Source: Acanthamoeba castellanii str. Neff
Taxonomy: Eukaryota; Discosea; Longamoebia; Acanthamoebidae
DNA: 64,000 nucleotides
NCBI RefSeq assembly: GCF_000313135.1
Contig: NW_004457431.1
Coordinates: forward strand, 174,935-238,934
Direction of reading: 5' to 3'
Part shown: positions 1 to 11,313 of the stretch, piece by piece
Position numbering within the stretch: the stretch's first letter is position 1
Layout of the letters: each line of letters begins with the position of its first letter
Translations under genes and position numbers: made by a program
The notes under the pieces: generated by a model
What the model was told of the DNA's origin: nothing
The model's database searches: none
What the model saw: the letters and a program-made list of their open reading frames with translations, nothing else

Positions 1-81
1 GAGGTGTTCTCGCCTTCTCTCCATTTATTTTCTTTCGCACACTCACGTCCGAACGCGCGCCGTGTCGTGCGTTTCGAGCAG

Positions 82-307
82 GGACCAGCTAAAGATCTTT
101 GTGCACCACTTGCCTTCGTTCTTCCACCTGCACATCCACTTCTGTTCGATCTACGCCGACCCGCGCCAGAGCCAGGCCACGCGAGCCCACCTGGTGGAGG
201 ACATCATCGAGGCGCTCGAGCGCGACACAGACCACTTTGCGGCCAAGGCCTCCATTACCTATATCTTAGGCGAAAACCATCCGCTGTACAAGGCGCTCTC
301 TAAATGA
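82..307 (+). CDS. DCPS: Scavenger mRNA-decapping enzyme DcpS, last exon (partial)
   Basis: This is the 3' exon of a gene that begins before the window. Bases 1-81 read as intron ending in an AG acceptor at 80-81, and the exon runs to TGA at 305-307. The peptide carries the HIT-family histidine triad HLHIHF inside LPSFFHLHIHF, matching the DcpS signature LPSYYHLHVHF. A helix-rich end with RAHLVEDIIEALE and a short basic C-terminus follow, as in animal DcpS. DcpS enzymes hydrolyse the residual m7GpppN cap left after 3'-to-5' mRNA decay and release m7GMP; the central histidine of the triad is the nucleophile in the family. Only the C-terminal catalytic lobe is visible, so nothing can be said about the N-terminal dimer domain. 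Confidence 0.88.
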
Positions 308-428
308 ACCGCACACACGTGTGCGGTGTGTGCATAACTAAAATACTTGAGTGGTAAAAGAATAAAATACTGTCGATGTCGAGGCTGGCTGGCTGACGTC
401 AGCTCGCGCTCGCCGCCACTGGACGCGC
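308..428. other. Convergent 3' intergenic gap
   Basis: This 121-bp gap separates the tail of the DcpS-like gene from the tail of the secreted-protein gene on the other strand. It holds AATAAA-like sequence near 360 (aataaaata), a possible polyadenylation signal for the upstream gene. Nothing else is seen. Confidence 0.4.
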
Positions 429-1916
429 TTAGGTGTCCTTGGTCCAGCCCCAGATCTGGCCAGGGAGGTTGTTGGTGGGCATGCCGGTGGCGTTGGCGAT
501 CGTCTCCTCGGAGAGGCCGAGACCCTGGGCCATGAGGCTCGGACCGAACGACGTGTTGATGTACCAATCGATCCACGAGCAGCAGGTGAACTGACGCTGG
601 ACCTGCACACACGCATGTCGCACACAACGCGGCGTTATATGATAAGTATGGGATGTGTGCGCATGCGCGCGTGCGGCCGGGACGACGTACGGAGTAGACG
701 TGGACGCTCGCGTAGGGCGAGTAGGCGGCGACGTTGAAGTAGTTGTTCATTCTGACCATGAAGTCCGTCACGTTGATCTGCGTGATGGGCACCTTGAAGT
801 TGTAGCGCACGACGTAGTTGATGTGGTTCACTGCGATTGGCCACCATCACAAACACAACACATACACACTTTGTTAGTCTTCTTTTCTCTTTCTTTTCCC
901 TTTTCTTTTCTTTTCTGGTGGCGTACGGGTGGACTTGAGGGTGGGGTCGTTGACGCTGCCGTCGGTGAGGTTGGTCAGCGCGCCGGCGGTCCACGAGCAC
1001 GCGCGGCCGGGCGTGGAGGTCCACCACGAGGTGCCGTTGTTGGGACCCCAGGACAGCGGCGAGAACTTGTATGTGACCAGATTGCCCACATACTGGATGA
1101 ACGAGTCGTTGGCGTAGTACGGGTTCCTTTCGGGCGTCTGGTACCACTGGTAGGCCGCGTCGTTGGCGTAGGTGGCCGGGTTGGCCGTCATGTAGCCGTT
1201 GATCGAGAACAGGTACTCGCCGGCCGACAGCTTGATGGGCCCGCCCATGGTGGCGCTCACGTTGCCGTACATCCGGTAGGCGCTGTTCCACATCTGGCCG
1301 TCCGAGCCGCGGAAGAACAGCACGCGCTGGAACGACACGAGCGGGGTCAGCCAGTTGACCGCGCGGTTGGGGTCCGCGCGGCTGGAGTTCCACACGTTGA
1401 CGGTGAAGTTGAGGCCATCGTGGACCATGTAGGCCAGCGGTAGCCACTTGTGCGTGTACACCATGTGGAACTCCTTGAGCTGTTGTCGTGTGTCGTGTGT
1501 CGTGCGATGGCTCGGTTAGTCGTGTGTGCGGTTGCAAGCCAAACGTTGATACGCGGAGCCGATTTTTATAAACAAAAAGACGAGAAGACCAAATAAGGAG
1601 ATTTCCTCAGACGGAGACGAATAAAATGGACCAATGCGCGGCGAGGAGATAAAACAACAGGTGGTACCTCGTAAAACGTGTTCTCGGGCACGGAGAGACG
1701 CTGGATTTGGAGGAAGGAGTTGCTGAGAGTCGAGGGCTCGCTTTGCTTGTTGCTGAACACACGGCCGGAGCAGTTGTCGACCATGGAGGTGCAGGTGAGG
1801 GCTGCCTCGCCGGTGAAGGGGCAGGCCTCGCTGTTGGGCGCGCCCCAGTAGACGTCGGCGTGGGCTGCGGCGAGCGCCAGCAGGGCCAAGGCCAGGATCG
1901 ATGCCAAACGAGCCAT
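429..1916 (-). CDS. Secreted glycoprotein of unknown family
   Basis: Four exons fit the reading frame exactly: 1916-1668, 1479-927, 830-691 and 602-429. They give 371 residues. The protein starts MARLASILALALLALAAAHA, a clear signal peptide with a likely cleavage after AHA. The mature part is rich in Trp, Tyr and Asn and carries many N-glycosylation sequons (for example NCS, NFT, NSS, NVS, NDS, NGT, NLT, NVT, NTS, NAT). Cysteines are few (near DNCSG, GRACSW and FTCCSW), and there is no transmembrane segment after the signal peptide. I do not recognise a domain. The likely role is an extracellular or vesicle-lumen protein; any further function is unknown. It is divergently placed from the RhoGAP gene across a 1.1-kb gap. 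Confidence 0.75.
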
Positions 1917-2994
1917 TCTTATCTCTTTCTTTGTGTAGTCGGAGTTAAACTTGCGACGGCCTGCTGCCAAAGAACGAACGACGACGACGAAGAAGAGAGG
2001 GTTGAAGAGATAGATGAAGGGTGAGCCAAGTGAGGCAACGAAGCGCGTCGAGTCGTTGGTGAAGGTAAAAATAAATAGAAAAATGCGTCGGAGTGATACA
2101 GAGGTCGGGGAGGAGGTGTCCTGACCTGCGTGCAGGGCTGCTGGTCGGTGCGCGGAGACAGCAGGTGAAGGCTGTTGATGTGTTCGGTGACGAAGGCGTG
2201 AAAAGAGAACTGGAGAAGTGAACACCGAATGGTCGGTATTTGAGGACGGAGATATATTGTCGACACTTAATAGAGTTTCGACCAACGGGAACCGAGACTG
2301 GTCGCGTATCAAAACAACACGCACCGGCGGTATCACTTCTCGGTCGCGCTGCGAGTTGCCAGCGGACACCGTAGCATCGCCTGACGCGAAAAAGCGCGAA
2401 GGCAGGTGCTCTGGTGGAAGCCGGCGCTGGTCTGTCGGGGCTGTGCCAATACACCACAACTCCCGGACGACAATAGCACCACATCTCCCGAAGTCGTATC
2501 CACCGCAGCGGCCGGTGGGTAGGGGACGGTCGCCTCTGTGGGATCGCACACCGGTGCGTGTGGTCACCATCGCGAGTTCCTGCGATTTCCTTTTCGTTGA
2601 CTGCAGCCACCTTACGAGCCAGGCAGAAAAAAAACAATTATGAAATACATTTCAAGGTGACAAAACGTAAATTTCGTTTCAACAAACAACAAGTGCATTG
2701 CTTGCATATTTTTCGTGGCTGGACGAAATGAACCAATTTTTCCTCTTCTTGTACAACGCCACAGCACTCAGTGTTCTCTTTCTTTCTGTGGGTGACGGTC
2801 TCCTGGTCCTTGGACGCGATCCTCTGTGCCCCTGCTCGATACACCCATCCAGGTTAGTATTTTTGCGTCTTTTTTGTCGATTTATCTTGTTTGATCAAGC
2901 CCCGCCCTGTGGTTCCATTGTCTCATTTTGTTGCAATTTCGCTCTATCTCTTTCTCGATTAGTTTGGCCTAAGCGGTGACACACAGCGCAGACT
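1917..2994. promoter_or_regulatory. Long divergent intergenic region
   Basis: This 1.08-kb stretch lies between the start codons of the secreted-protein gene (-) and the RhoGAP gene (+), so it should hold both 5' regions. It has a GC-rich part (about 2330-2560) and an AT-richer part (about 2630-2960). Open frames occur on both strands but show no family signature or signal peptide and look like chance. No tRNA- or snRNA-like sequence was recognised. Confidence 0.4.
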
Positions 2995-5900
2995 ATGGCG
3001 GCTCTTATTCTCAAAATCCATTTCCCGCCTGGCACTCCATTTCGCACCAAGCTTATGAAATTCAAAGATCCCAAGGACAAGACGATCAAGGACACCATCG
3101 AGGAAATAATCACCACCAACCAACTAGGCGACCCCAAAGACTTCCTCTGGTTCGCCCCCTCTCCTCTCTGATCCCCTTTAATAAGGAGAACAAAATCGAC
3201 TGCTTATCCTCTGACCAGGTACATCCCCGAGAAGTTTGAAAATGAGAGCTTCACACCTGCGCTATGGGGCAAGCCCGAACAGACACTCGACTGCTTCAAT
3301 CTCGAACAAAAGGTACACGCCAATGCATGTTCCATTCCAGGCCCGCACATCTCCAGCCCAAGCTCCTCGGTAAGATGGAACAGCAAGGCCAGCCCCAGTG
3401 CTCACAAAGTGTGGCTGTGGCCGTGGCTGTGCAGGCTATCATCCACCTTCGCAAGAGGCAGCAGGCCAACCGCGTCAAGCACGAGAAGAGGATAAAGATG
3501 GTGCTGTTCGACTACGTCGCACCTCTCGAGCAGTCGCTCCCCCTCGTGGCCAAGAAGTTCAACTATGACAACTGGCAAGAGTTCAACCTCTACGTCTCTG
3601 GCGAGAAAGAACGTACGCGTGCACGACACACACGCAGCACACAGCGCACGCACACCAGCACACGCACCATCGCACAGCAAATCAGTCGTAGCTGGTGCTG
3701 ATTGGCCAATCACACAATTGCCTCCTGCAGCGTTGAAGCTGGACCAGTCGCTGTTGAGCCAGGGCATACTGCCCGACACGGTCTTTGCGCTGCGCAAGCC
3801 GGACGAGCCTGTCGACCAGGTCATGCATCCCATCAAGCAGCGCATCACCATCTCTCTCAACCAACAGAACCAGGGTACGACACGACACACGACACACACA
3901 CGGCACTCACACGGCACTCACACGGCACACACACGACACACGACACACACCAACCAACACACGCGCGCTCACTTCTCTTTTCTCGCATGCATGGCCAGGC
4001 GGTAAGAAGTTCATGGGCGCCCCGGGCACCCCGTCGAGCTCCCACGCTCAGCCTTCGTTGCCACCTCCCGAAGAGATCATCGCCGCCAAGACCGTCAAAC
4101 TCAACGTACGCTGCCGTTCGCGACCGAATCTGACACTGGCGGCGGCTGGTACTGATGCTGGTGCTCTTCCTCTTCTAGGCTGCCGCCAAATCGTTCACAA
4201 AGCCCATCGCCAAGGGCTACCTGATCAAGCAGAAGGACAAGGGCAAGTGGGAGAAGCGCTACTGCGTCGTCGAGAGCGGCCATCTCTTCTACTACAAAAC
4301 GCCCAACGTACCGTTGCTACCTGCCCCCCAGCGCAACCGCACACGCACACGAGGCTCACACTTCATTCTTTGCTCCTCTCTCTTTTCGTTCTTTCTTTCT
4401 CTCCCCCCCAACTTTGCGGTAAACAGGACGCGAAGCCGACGGGCGTGCTTCCGCTGCGCGAGTACTTCCTCAAGGAGGCCAAGGACGAAAAGAAGAAGTC
4501 GGCCGGCTGGGACCTCCTCTCGGTGAAGGAAGTCATCCCGCCCGGTAATCTCCCCGTGCGCCCGCGTCGTGTGTCTGCCCTCCCAGCCGTTCGCTCACAA
4601 CACACACACACACAACACACACACTCACTCATATTCACACACGACACAGCCGGGCGAACGGTGCATTCCTTCAAGGCCGAGACGGACAAGGAGAAGAAGG
4701 AGTGGATGGCCATCCTCAAGAAGCTCACCTCGCCCCTGCCCACAGTTAAACCGCCCCTCTCCTCACAACCATCGATCGACGTGGTGACTGACGATCTGCG
4801 CTGGTGGGGGGGGGGCAACACCAACAATAACAGGGACCCGGACCCAAGCCCAGCCCACCTCCGCTGGTCAAGGGCAAGCCGGCCAAGCTCTACGGGCGAC
4901 CGCTCGAGCAGGCCGTGGCCAACCCGGACGGCTCCGAAATCCCCGCCATCGTGTACAAGTGTATCGCCTACCTCGACAAAGAAGAGAGTACGGCTACCGC
5001 CTTTCCTTCTCGCATGTCGCGCGCGCGGGTGTGGTGTGTGTGTGTGTGTGTTGTGTGTGGTTTGTGTGCTGATGTAACACCCATGCCGCAGACGTCACGA
5101 GGGAGGGCATTTTCCGACTGTCGGGCAGCTCGAACCTGATCGACAAATACGTGCAGCGGCTCGACAAGGGCGAGGACGTGGACCTGTCCCAGGAGCTGGA
5201 CCCGCACGCCGTGGCCGGCCTCCTCAAGCTCTACTTCAGGGACCTGCCCGAGCCGCTCATGACCTTCGAACTCTACCCCTGGTTCATCGCCTCCATGAGT
5301 ACGCCTTTCCCGCGTGTCGTGCTGCGCACGTGTGCGTGTGTGCGCTGACGGCAGCATCGATGCACACGTGTGCACAGGCACGCAGGACAGAGCCGTGCGT
5401 CTTCGCTACCTGAAGTACCTGGTGGAGAAGCTGCCGCCCGTGAACATGGGCCTCCTCGTCTACCTCCTCACCTTCCTGCTCAAGGTAACCACACACAACT
5501 CGCCTTCGCCCGCACTCACCATCATGAGACACGCACTCACCTTCGCTCGCGCGTGTCGTGTCGTGCGTGTCTGTCGTGTGTGTCTGTCGTGTGCGATAGA
5601 TTTCCACGTTTGCCGAAGTGAACAAGATGGCGCTGCACAACCTGGCGACGGTCTTTGCGCCCAATCTGCTCAAGTCGCACCAGTCCAACGCGATCGGCAT
5701 GGTGACCGACACGCCCAAGATCAACGCCGTGATCAACACCCTGCTCCAGGACTACGAGTACGTGTTCGAGGACAAGGAGATCGACCACAGCCTCACGGCC
5801 GAGGGCAAGGCGGCCGTCTGCTGCCGGGCGCTGTACGACTACGAGGCCAAGTCGCCCGACGAGCTCAGCTTCAAGAAGGGCAACATCATCAAGATCATCC

Positions 5901-7100
5901 ACGAGAGGGTTCGTTGCCCCCTCTCCGTTCATTCCTCGCATTCCATGCACTCATGTTGTGTGTGCGGTGTTGTGTGTGCGGTGTTGTGTGTCGTGTGTCG
6001 TGTGTCGTGTGTGTCGTGTGTGTGCAATGGCCAGGAGGACGGTTGGTGGATTGGTGAGTACAAGGCCGGCAACTTTGGTCGTGTACCCGCCACCTACGTC
6101 CAGAAGCTCTCCGACAAGCAATCACAGGTACGCCCGCCCCCGAGCTCTGGGTTCGCACGCGTCCCTCGGCTCTAACACAATTGTTGCGCGCGTGTCGTGT
6201 GTCGCGTGTGTGCGTGTCGTGTCGTGTCTTGTTTACAGGAATTCAATAAGAGGCAGCAGTTCAAGCAGCAGATGAAGAGACTCACGGACGAGAAGGAGGA
6301 GCAGGACCGTGAGATTCAGATCATGAACGAGCAGCGCGACGAGCTGATGCGGGAGATCGAGGAGATCGAGAACAACCGCAACAAGCTCATGGCCGAGTTC
6401 TACCACCTCAAGGAGAGCCTCGCGCCCATTCTCACCAAGACCGTGACCATCTCCGACGAGCTCGACAAGCAGCGCCTCGGCGCCGTCGTCGACGCCACTG
6501 ACGACCTGGAGCTCGAGCTCGAGAGCGCCGACGCGCCGCCATCATCGGGTGGAGGCAAGAAGGACAAGAAGAAGGACAAGAAGGAGAAGAAGGCCGAAAA
6601 GAAGGACAAGAAGGAGAAGAAGGAGAAGGGCGGCAGCGGCAGCAGGAACGGCAGCGGCAACGTGGCCGTCGCGTCGCCGCTCTCGTCGAGCGCCAGCCAA
6701 CGGGTGGCCGACGCCGACAAGATCCTGCCGCTCTCCGAGTTCCCCAAATACGTCGACGAGTTCCTCAAGGTGCGCCACGGACCCGCGTGTACCATCCCGC
6801 GTTCGTTGCTCACCGCACACACCGCACACGCACACCGCACGCACACTGCACACACGCAGGAGAGTGAGGACCATCGTAGGGCGTTGGACGGTGTGGGGTC
6901 GACGAAGGACGTGTTCCTGACGTCGCTGGAGATGTTGTCCGGTGCGCTGCCGGTGGCGAAGAAGGACAAGAAGGACAAGAAGGCGGTCGACCCGCTCCGA
7001 CACTCGATCGACAACATCAAGACCAAGACCAAGGTCGAGGCCTTCACCCGAGCCGAGCTCGCCGAAAGAAAAGACGATCTCCTCCGGTACTGTACTCTCA

Positions 7101-7150
<50 letters not shown>

Positions 7151-7685
7151 CACACGCACACACACACACACACGTGAGAGACTAACAGAACAGTTGGTGT
7201 GTGTAGGGATCTGAACGAGCTTCAGCTGATCCTGAAGCTGACGATCAAGCGCGCGTGGACACCGCAGGAGCTGCAAACGCTCAACGAGCGCGGATTGCTC
7301 GACCAGTCGTCGTCGTCCGCTGCGCCCATGAAGCCGCTTCCGTCGCCCAGGCGGGTCATCTCCGCCGGCTCGGGGCCGCTGGCCGGCCCGCCCGCCCCGC
7401 TCATGGCCCAAATCCAGGGCGCCATCGGTGGTCGTGGTGCCATGATCATGCGACCCGGCCTCGGTACGCCAAAGAAGCCGCACACGCACGACACGACACG
7501 ACACGACACACGCTCATCGCACACACACTCACGACGCGTGCGTTCACATTGCAGGTCAGATACCACCGCCGTCATCGGGCGGACCGCTCTCACCCGGGAG
7601 CGTTCACAGCAGCCCGCGGCAGCCACCATCCCAGCAGCGCTGGGAGAAGCCGGCCCGCAGCATCTCCAGCGAGGCCGACTCCTGA
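2995..7685 (+). CDS. RhoGAP protein with talin-head-like N-terminus, PH, SH3 and coiled coil
   Basis: A multi-exon gene from ATG at 2995 to TGA at 7683-7685. The N-terminus (MAALILKIHFPPGTP, then GDPKDFLW|YIPEKF across the first intron) resembles the F0 ubiquitin-like subdomain of talin. A PH domain follows (AKGYLIKQKDKGKWEKRY to KEKKEWMAILKKL, about 4190-4725). The RhoGAP domain covers about 4880-5800 and keeps the arginine finger in GIFRLSGS and the motifs LKLYFRDLPEPL and LATVFAPNLL. An SH3 domain comes next (ALYDYEAKSPDELSFKKG and DGWWIGEYKAGNFGRVP), then a coiled coil with lysine-rich KKDKK blocks and a proline-rich end. RhoGAPs speed GTP hydrolysis on Rho/Rac GTPases; the adaptor domains suggest membrane- or cytoskeleton-linked action. 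Exon joints around 3300-3440 are uncertain. Confidence 0.85.
7101..7172. repeat. CA dinucleotide microsatellite in intron
   Basis: An almost pure CA tract of about 70 bp, interrupted by a GACACACG block, fills most of a short intron of the RhoGAP gene. It is the longest pure CA run in the window and likely length-variable. Confidence 0.9.
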
Positions 7686-7835
7686 GCTACGCAAGCGATC
7701 ATGATGGCACGGCAGTGGTGTTGTGCGTCTAACAAATATAGGATAGTGTTGTATTACTTCTGTGCGTGTGCGGTGTGCGTGTGCGGCGTATCGACAACAC
7801 GGCACACGCGAAAAATAGCCCTCTCGCGATGGACA

Positions 7836-8897
<1,062 letters not shown>

Positions 8898-9058
8898 CTT
8901 GATATTAATGTTCAACAAGAAAAAGATGGAGCTCTCGTGCCAGATCTTGCGACCTCCAGGAGTTTGTGCAGCCCACAGAACCTTGCCAATCGAGGTCCAT
9001 TTGTACTGAAACAAAGATGAAAGATGAATGAAAGATGAAGCAGATTTCAACTTTCGCT

Positions 9059-11186
9059 CTAGGCCTCGTTGATGAAGCTCTTCTTCTTGCCCTCGAAGCC
9101 GGCTCGGGTCTTGGGCTTGGCCTTCTTGCCCAGCTTCTGCTCCTTCTTCTTCTCCAGGTAGGCCTTGATGTTCTCCGTCCGCTTCTTCTGCTTCATCTCT
9201 TGCCTTTTCTTCTCCTCTGACTCCCTGTCCTTCCTGTTGATGCCCAACCCAACACCCGCACGCACGCGTCAACTTCAGTCTGTGTGCGGCGTGTGCGGCG
9301 TGTGCGGTCGTGCGTGTCCCGTACCAGGCAGCGGCGCTCTTCTTCTTCTTCTGCTCGTCGCGCTTGATGCTCTTCTTGAGGAGGGCTTCGTTGTCGAACA
9401 CCTTCTCGCCCGAAGCCTTCGCCAGCGCCTTCTCCCAGGCCTGCTTCTCGAGCTTCTTCTGCACTCGAGGGTTCTCTTCAGCGATCTCGGCGTCCTGCTT
9501 CTGCTTCTTGACCTGCACACACATAGCGTGAGTTGTGTGTGTCGTGTGTCGTGTGTGTGTGCGGTGTGTGCGTGAGTGCGTGAGTGCGTGTGTGGCTGTA
9601 GGCGTACCTTCTCGAGGAGCAGCTTACGGTTCTCGTGCTTTCGCTTCTTGGCGAGGTAGGTGGGCAGTGGCGCATCGCTGCCAAAGTCGAGCTGGCCGAA
9701 CTCCAGCCCGCCGTTCGCCTCCGCCGCCTCCTTCTTGGCCTTGCTCTTCTTCTCCTTGGTCTTCGTCGGCGTAGTAGTCGACTCGCTCTCCTTCTCCACC
9801 TTCTTCTCCTTCTTTTCCTTCTTCTTCTCCTTCTTGTCGGCCGTGGCGGTCGTGCCGTTGGCCGCAGCGGCGGGGGCCTCCTCGGCCTTAGGCACGGCCT
9901 CCTTCTTGGCCTTCTTCTTCGGCGGCTTCTCCGCCTTCTTCTCCTTCTTCTTCTCCTTCTTCGCCTTCTCCACCTCCTTCGGCTTCTTCTCCGCCTTCTT
10001 CGGCTCCTTCTTCTTCTTCTTCTCGGCGGCGGTCTTGTCGGCGGTCTTCTGCTTCTTGTCGGCCTGCTTCTTCTCCTTCTCCTTCTGCTTGTCGTCCTTG
10101 GTCTTGGGCTTGTTCTTGGCCTGGCGCTTGTTCAGCACCGCGGCCTTGAGCTCGGCCTCCTCCTCCGCCGCCAGGTTCGTGATACGACCACCACCACCAC
10201 CGTTGGCGGCGCGGTACTGCTGCGGCTGCTGGTACTGGTCCTCGTCTTCTTCGAATTCCTCGCCGTTGGCGCCGCGCTTGGCCCTGAGCTCGGTCAGGCG
10301 GGCCTGCAGCCGCTCGCGCAGCTCGTTGACGCTCTTGGCGCGCCCCTTGGCCGCGCTCAGCTTCACCTCCTTCTCGTGATCGTTCTCGTCGATCTCGTCT
10401 TCCTCCTCTTCTTCGTCCATGTCGTCTTCATCGTCATCGTCGGCGGCGCCGGACATCATGAACGACGAGGACCGCTGGCCGTTGAGGCCGCCATCGTCGT
10501 CGCTGTCGTCTTCGTCGACGTCGTAGTCCTCATCTTCCTCCTCGTCGTCGCTGTTGAAGCTGATGCCGGCGATGCGCTCCTGGAGCAGCATCTCCTGGAT
10601 CCGAGGCACCGAGTAGTAGTTGGTCGGGTTCAACTATCACCATCGTTACGTTACATCATCGTCATCATCATCGTCATCCATGTCACCACCACCAACCACA
10701 TCATCATCACGTAACAAGAAGACAATGTCAATGTCAGCTGAGACTCATGGTGCACTCGTGTGTTGTGTGCGGTGGTGCGTGTGCGGTGCGACGAGTGCGG
10801 GAAAGTAGGAGGAGGTCACCTTGGCACGGGCGGACTTCTGGATGGCGTCCTCGGTGGGCGGCTTGGCGCGCACGTCACCGGTGCGGAACACGAAGTACTG
10901 CGCGCACGCCCCATGCAATGAATCCGATTAAAAAATCGCATGAAAAAAGGAGATGAAATGGGGCGAAGGGTTTTGGGAAGCGTACGCGCTCGAGATCCTC
11001 CTCCGGAGGGAAGTAGAAGGCCGGGGGGATCAACGACAGCATGCCATCGAAGACTGACAGTGATGAGAGATGAAATCAAATAAAATTGGGTTAAAAAAAT
11101 CTCCAGTGGTTGTGAAGCGAAGGGATCAGAGAGGTAAGTGTACATTGGGCACCATCGGTCAGTCGCTGATTGAGCTCTTCCGCCAT
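9059..11186 (-). CDS. SURF6: SURF6-like nucleolar protein (Rrp14 family)
   Basis: ATG at 11186 opens [14 protein letters not shown]. The next exon ([17 protein letters not shown]) matches the N-terminal SURF6 block, and a third holds [12 protein letters not shown]. The middle is acidic (runs of D and E) followed by a very long lysine-rich stretch. The end carries the C-terminal SURF6 signature, with [40 protein letters not shown] and a stop at 9059-9061. The RAGFEG motif is diagnostic. Known SURF6/Rrp14 proteins bind RNA in the nucleolus and help assemble pre-60S and pre-40S particles. Lysine-rich composition makes exon prediction by coding bias easy but splice sites less certain. Its start is 127 bp from that of GPN2 on the other strand. 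Confidence 0.85.
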
Positions 11187-11313
11187 CTTCACAACTTCTC
11201 ACAACGAAACGGAAAGAATGCGATCGGCCAAGGAAAGAAAACGGAAAGCTGTTTTTAATCATTTTAAATTTTGCTTCCGCTTTATTTTATTATTTATCAA
11301 TCTCATTGCAGAG
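11187..11313. promoter_or_regulatory. Short divergent promoter, SURF6/GPN2
   Basis: Only 127 bp separate the two start codons. The GPN2-proximal half is AT-rich (around 11250-11305) and ends in a pyrimidine-rich stretch and TTGCAG just before the ATG. Shared control of a ribosome-biogenesis gene and an RNA-polymerase-assembly GTPase would make sense but is inference. Confidence 0.45.

Noticed and set aside
1945..2643. Long open frames on both strands in the 1.1-kb divergent gap
   Set aside because: They lack ATG context, family motifs and compatible splice joints, and overlap each other; GC-rich DNA gives such frames by chance.
4800..4821. G-run near 4807 as a possible frameshift in the RhoGAP gene
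   Set aside because: The run lies inside an intron between a GT donor near 4745 and the AG before 4836, so it does not affect the frame.
9275..10714. Leucine-rich open frame on the plus strand opposite SURF6
   Set aside because: It is the complement of a lysine- and glutamate-rich coding region, which always reads as Leu/Phe-rich; SURF6 motifs support the minus strand.
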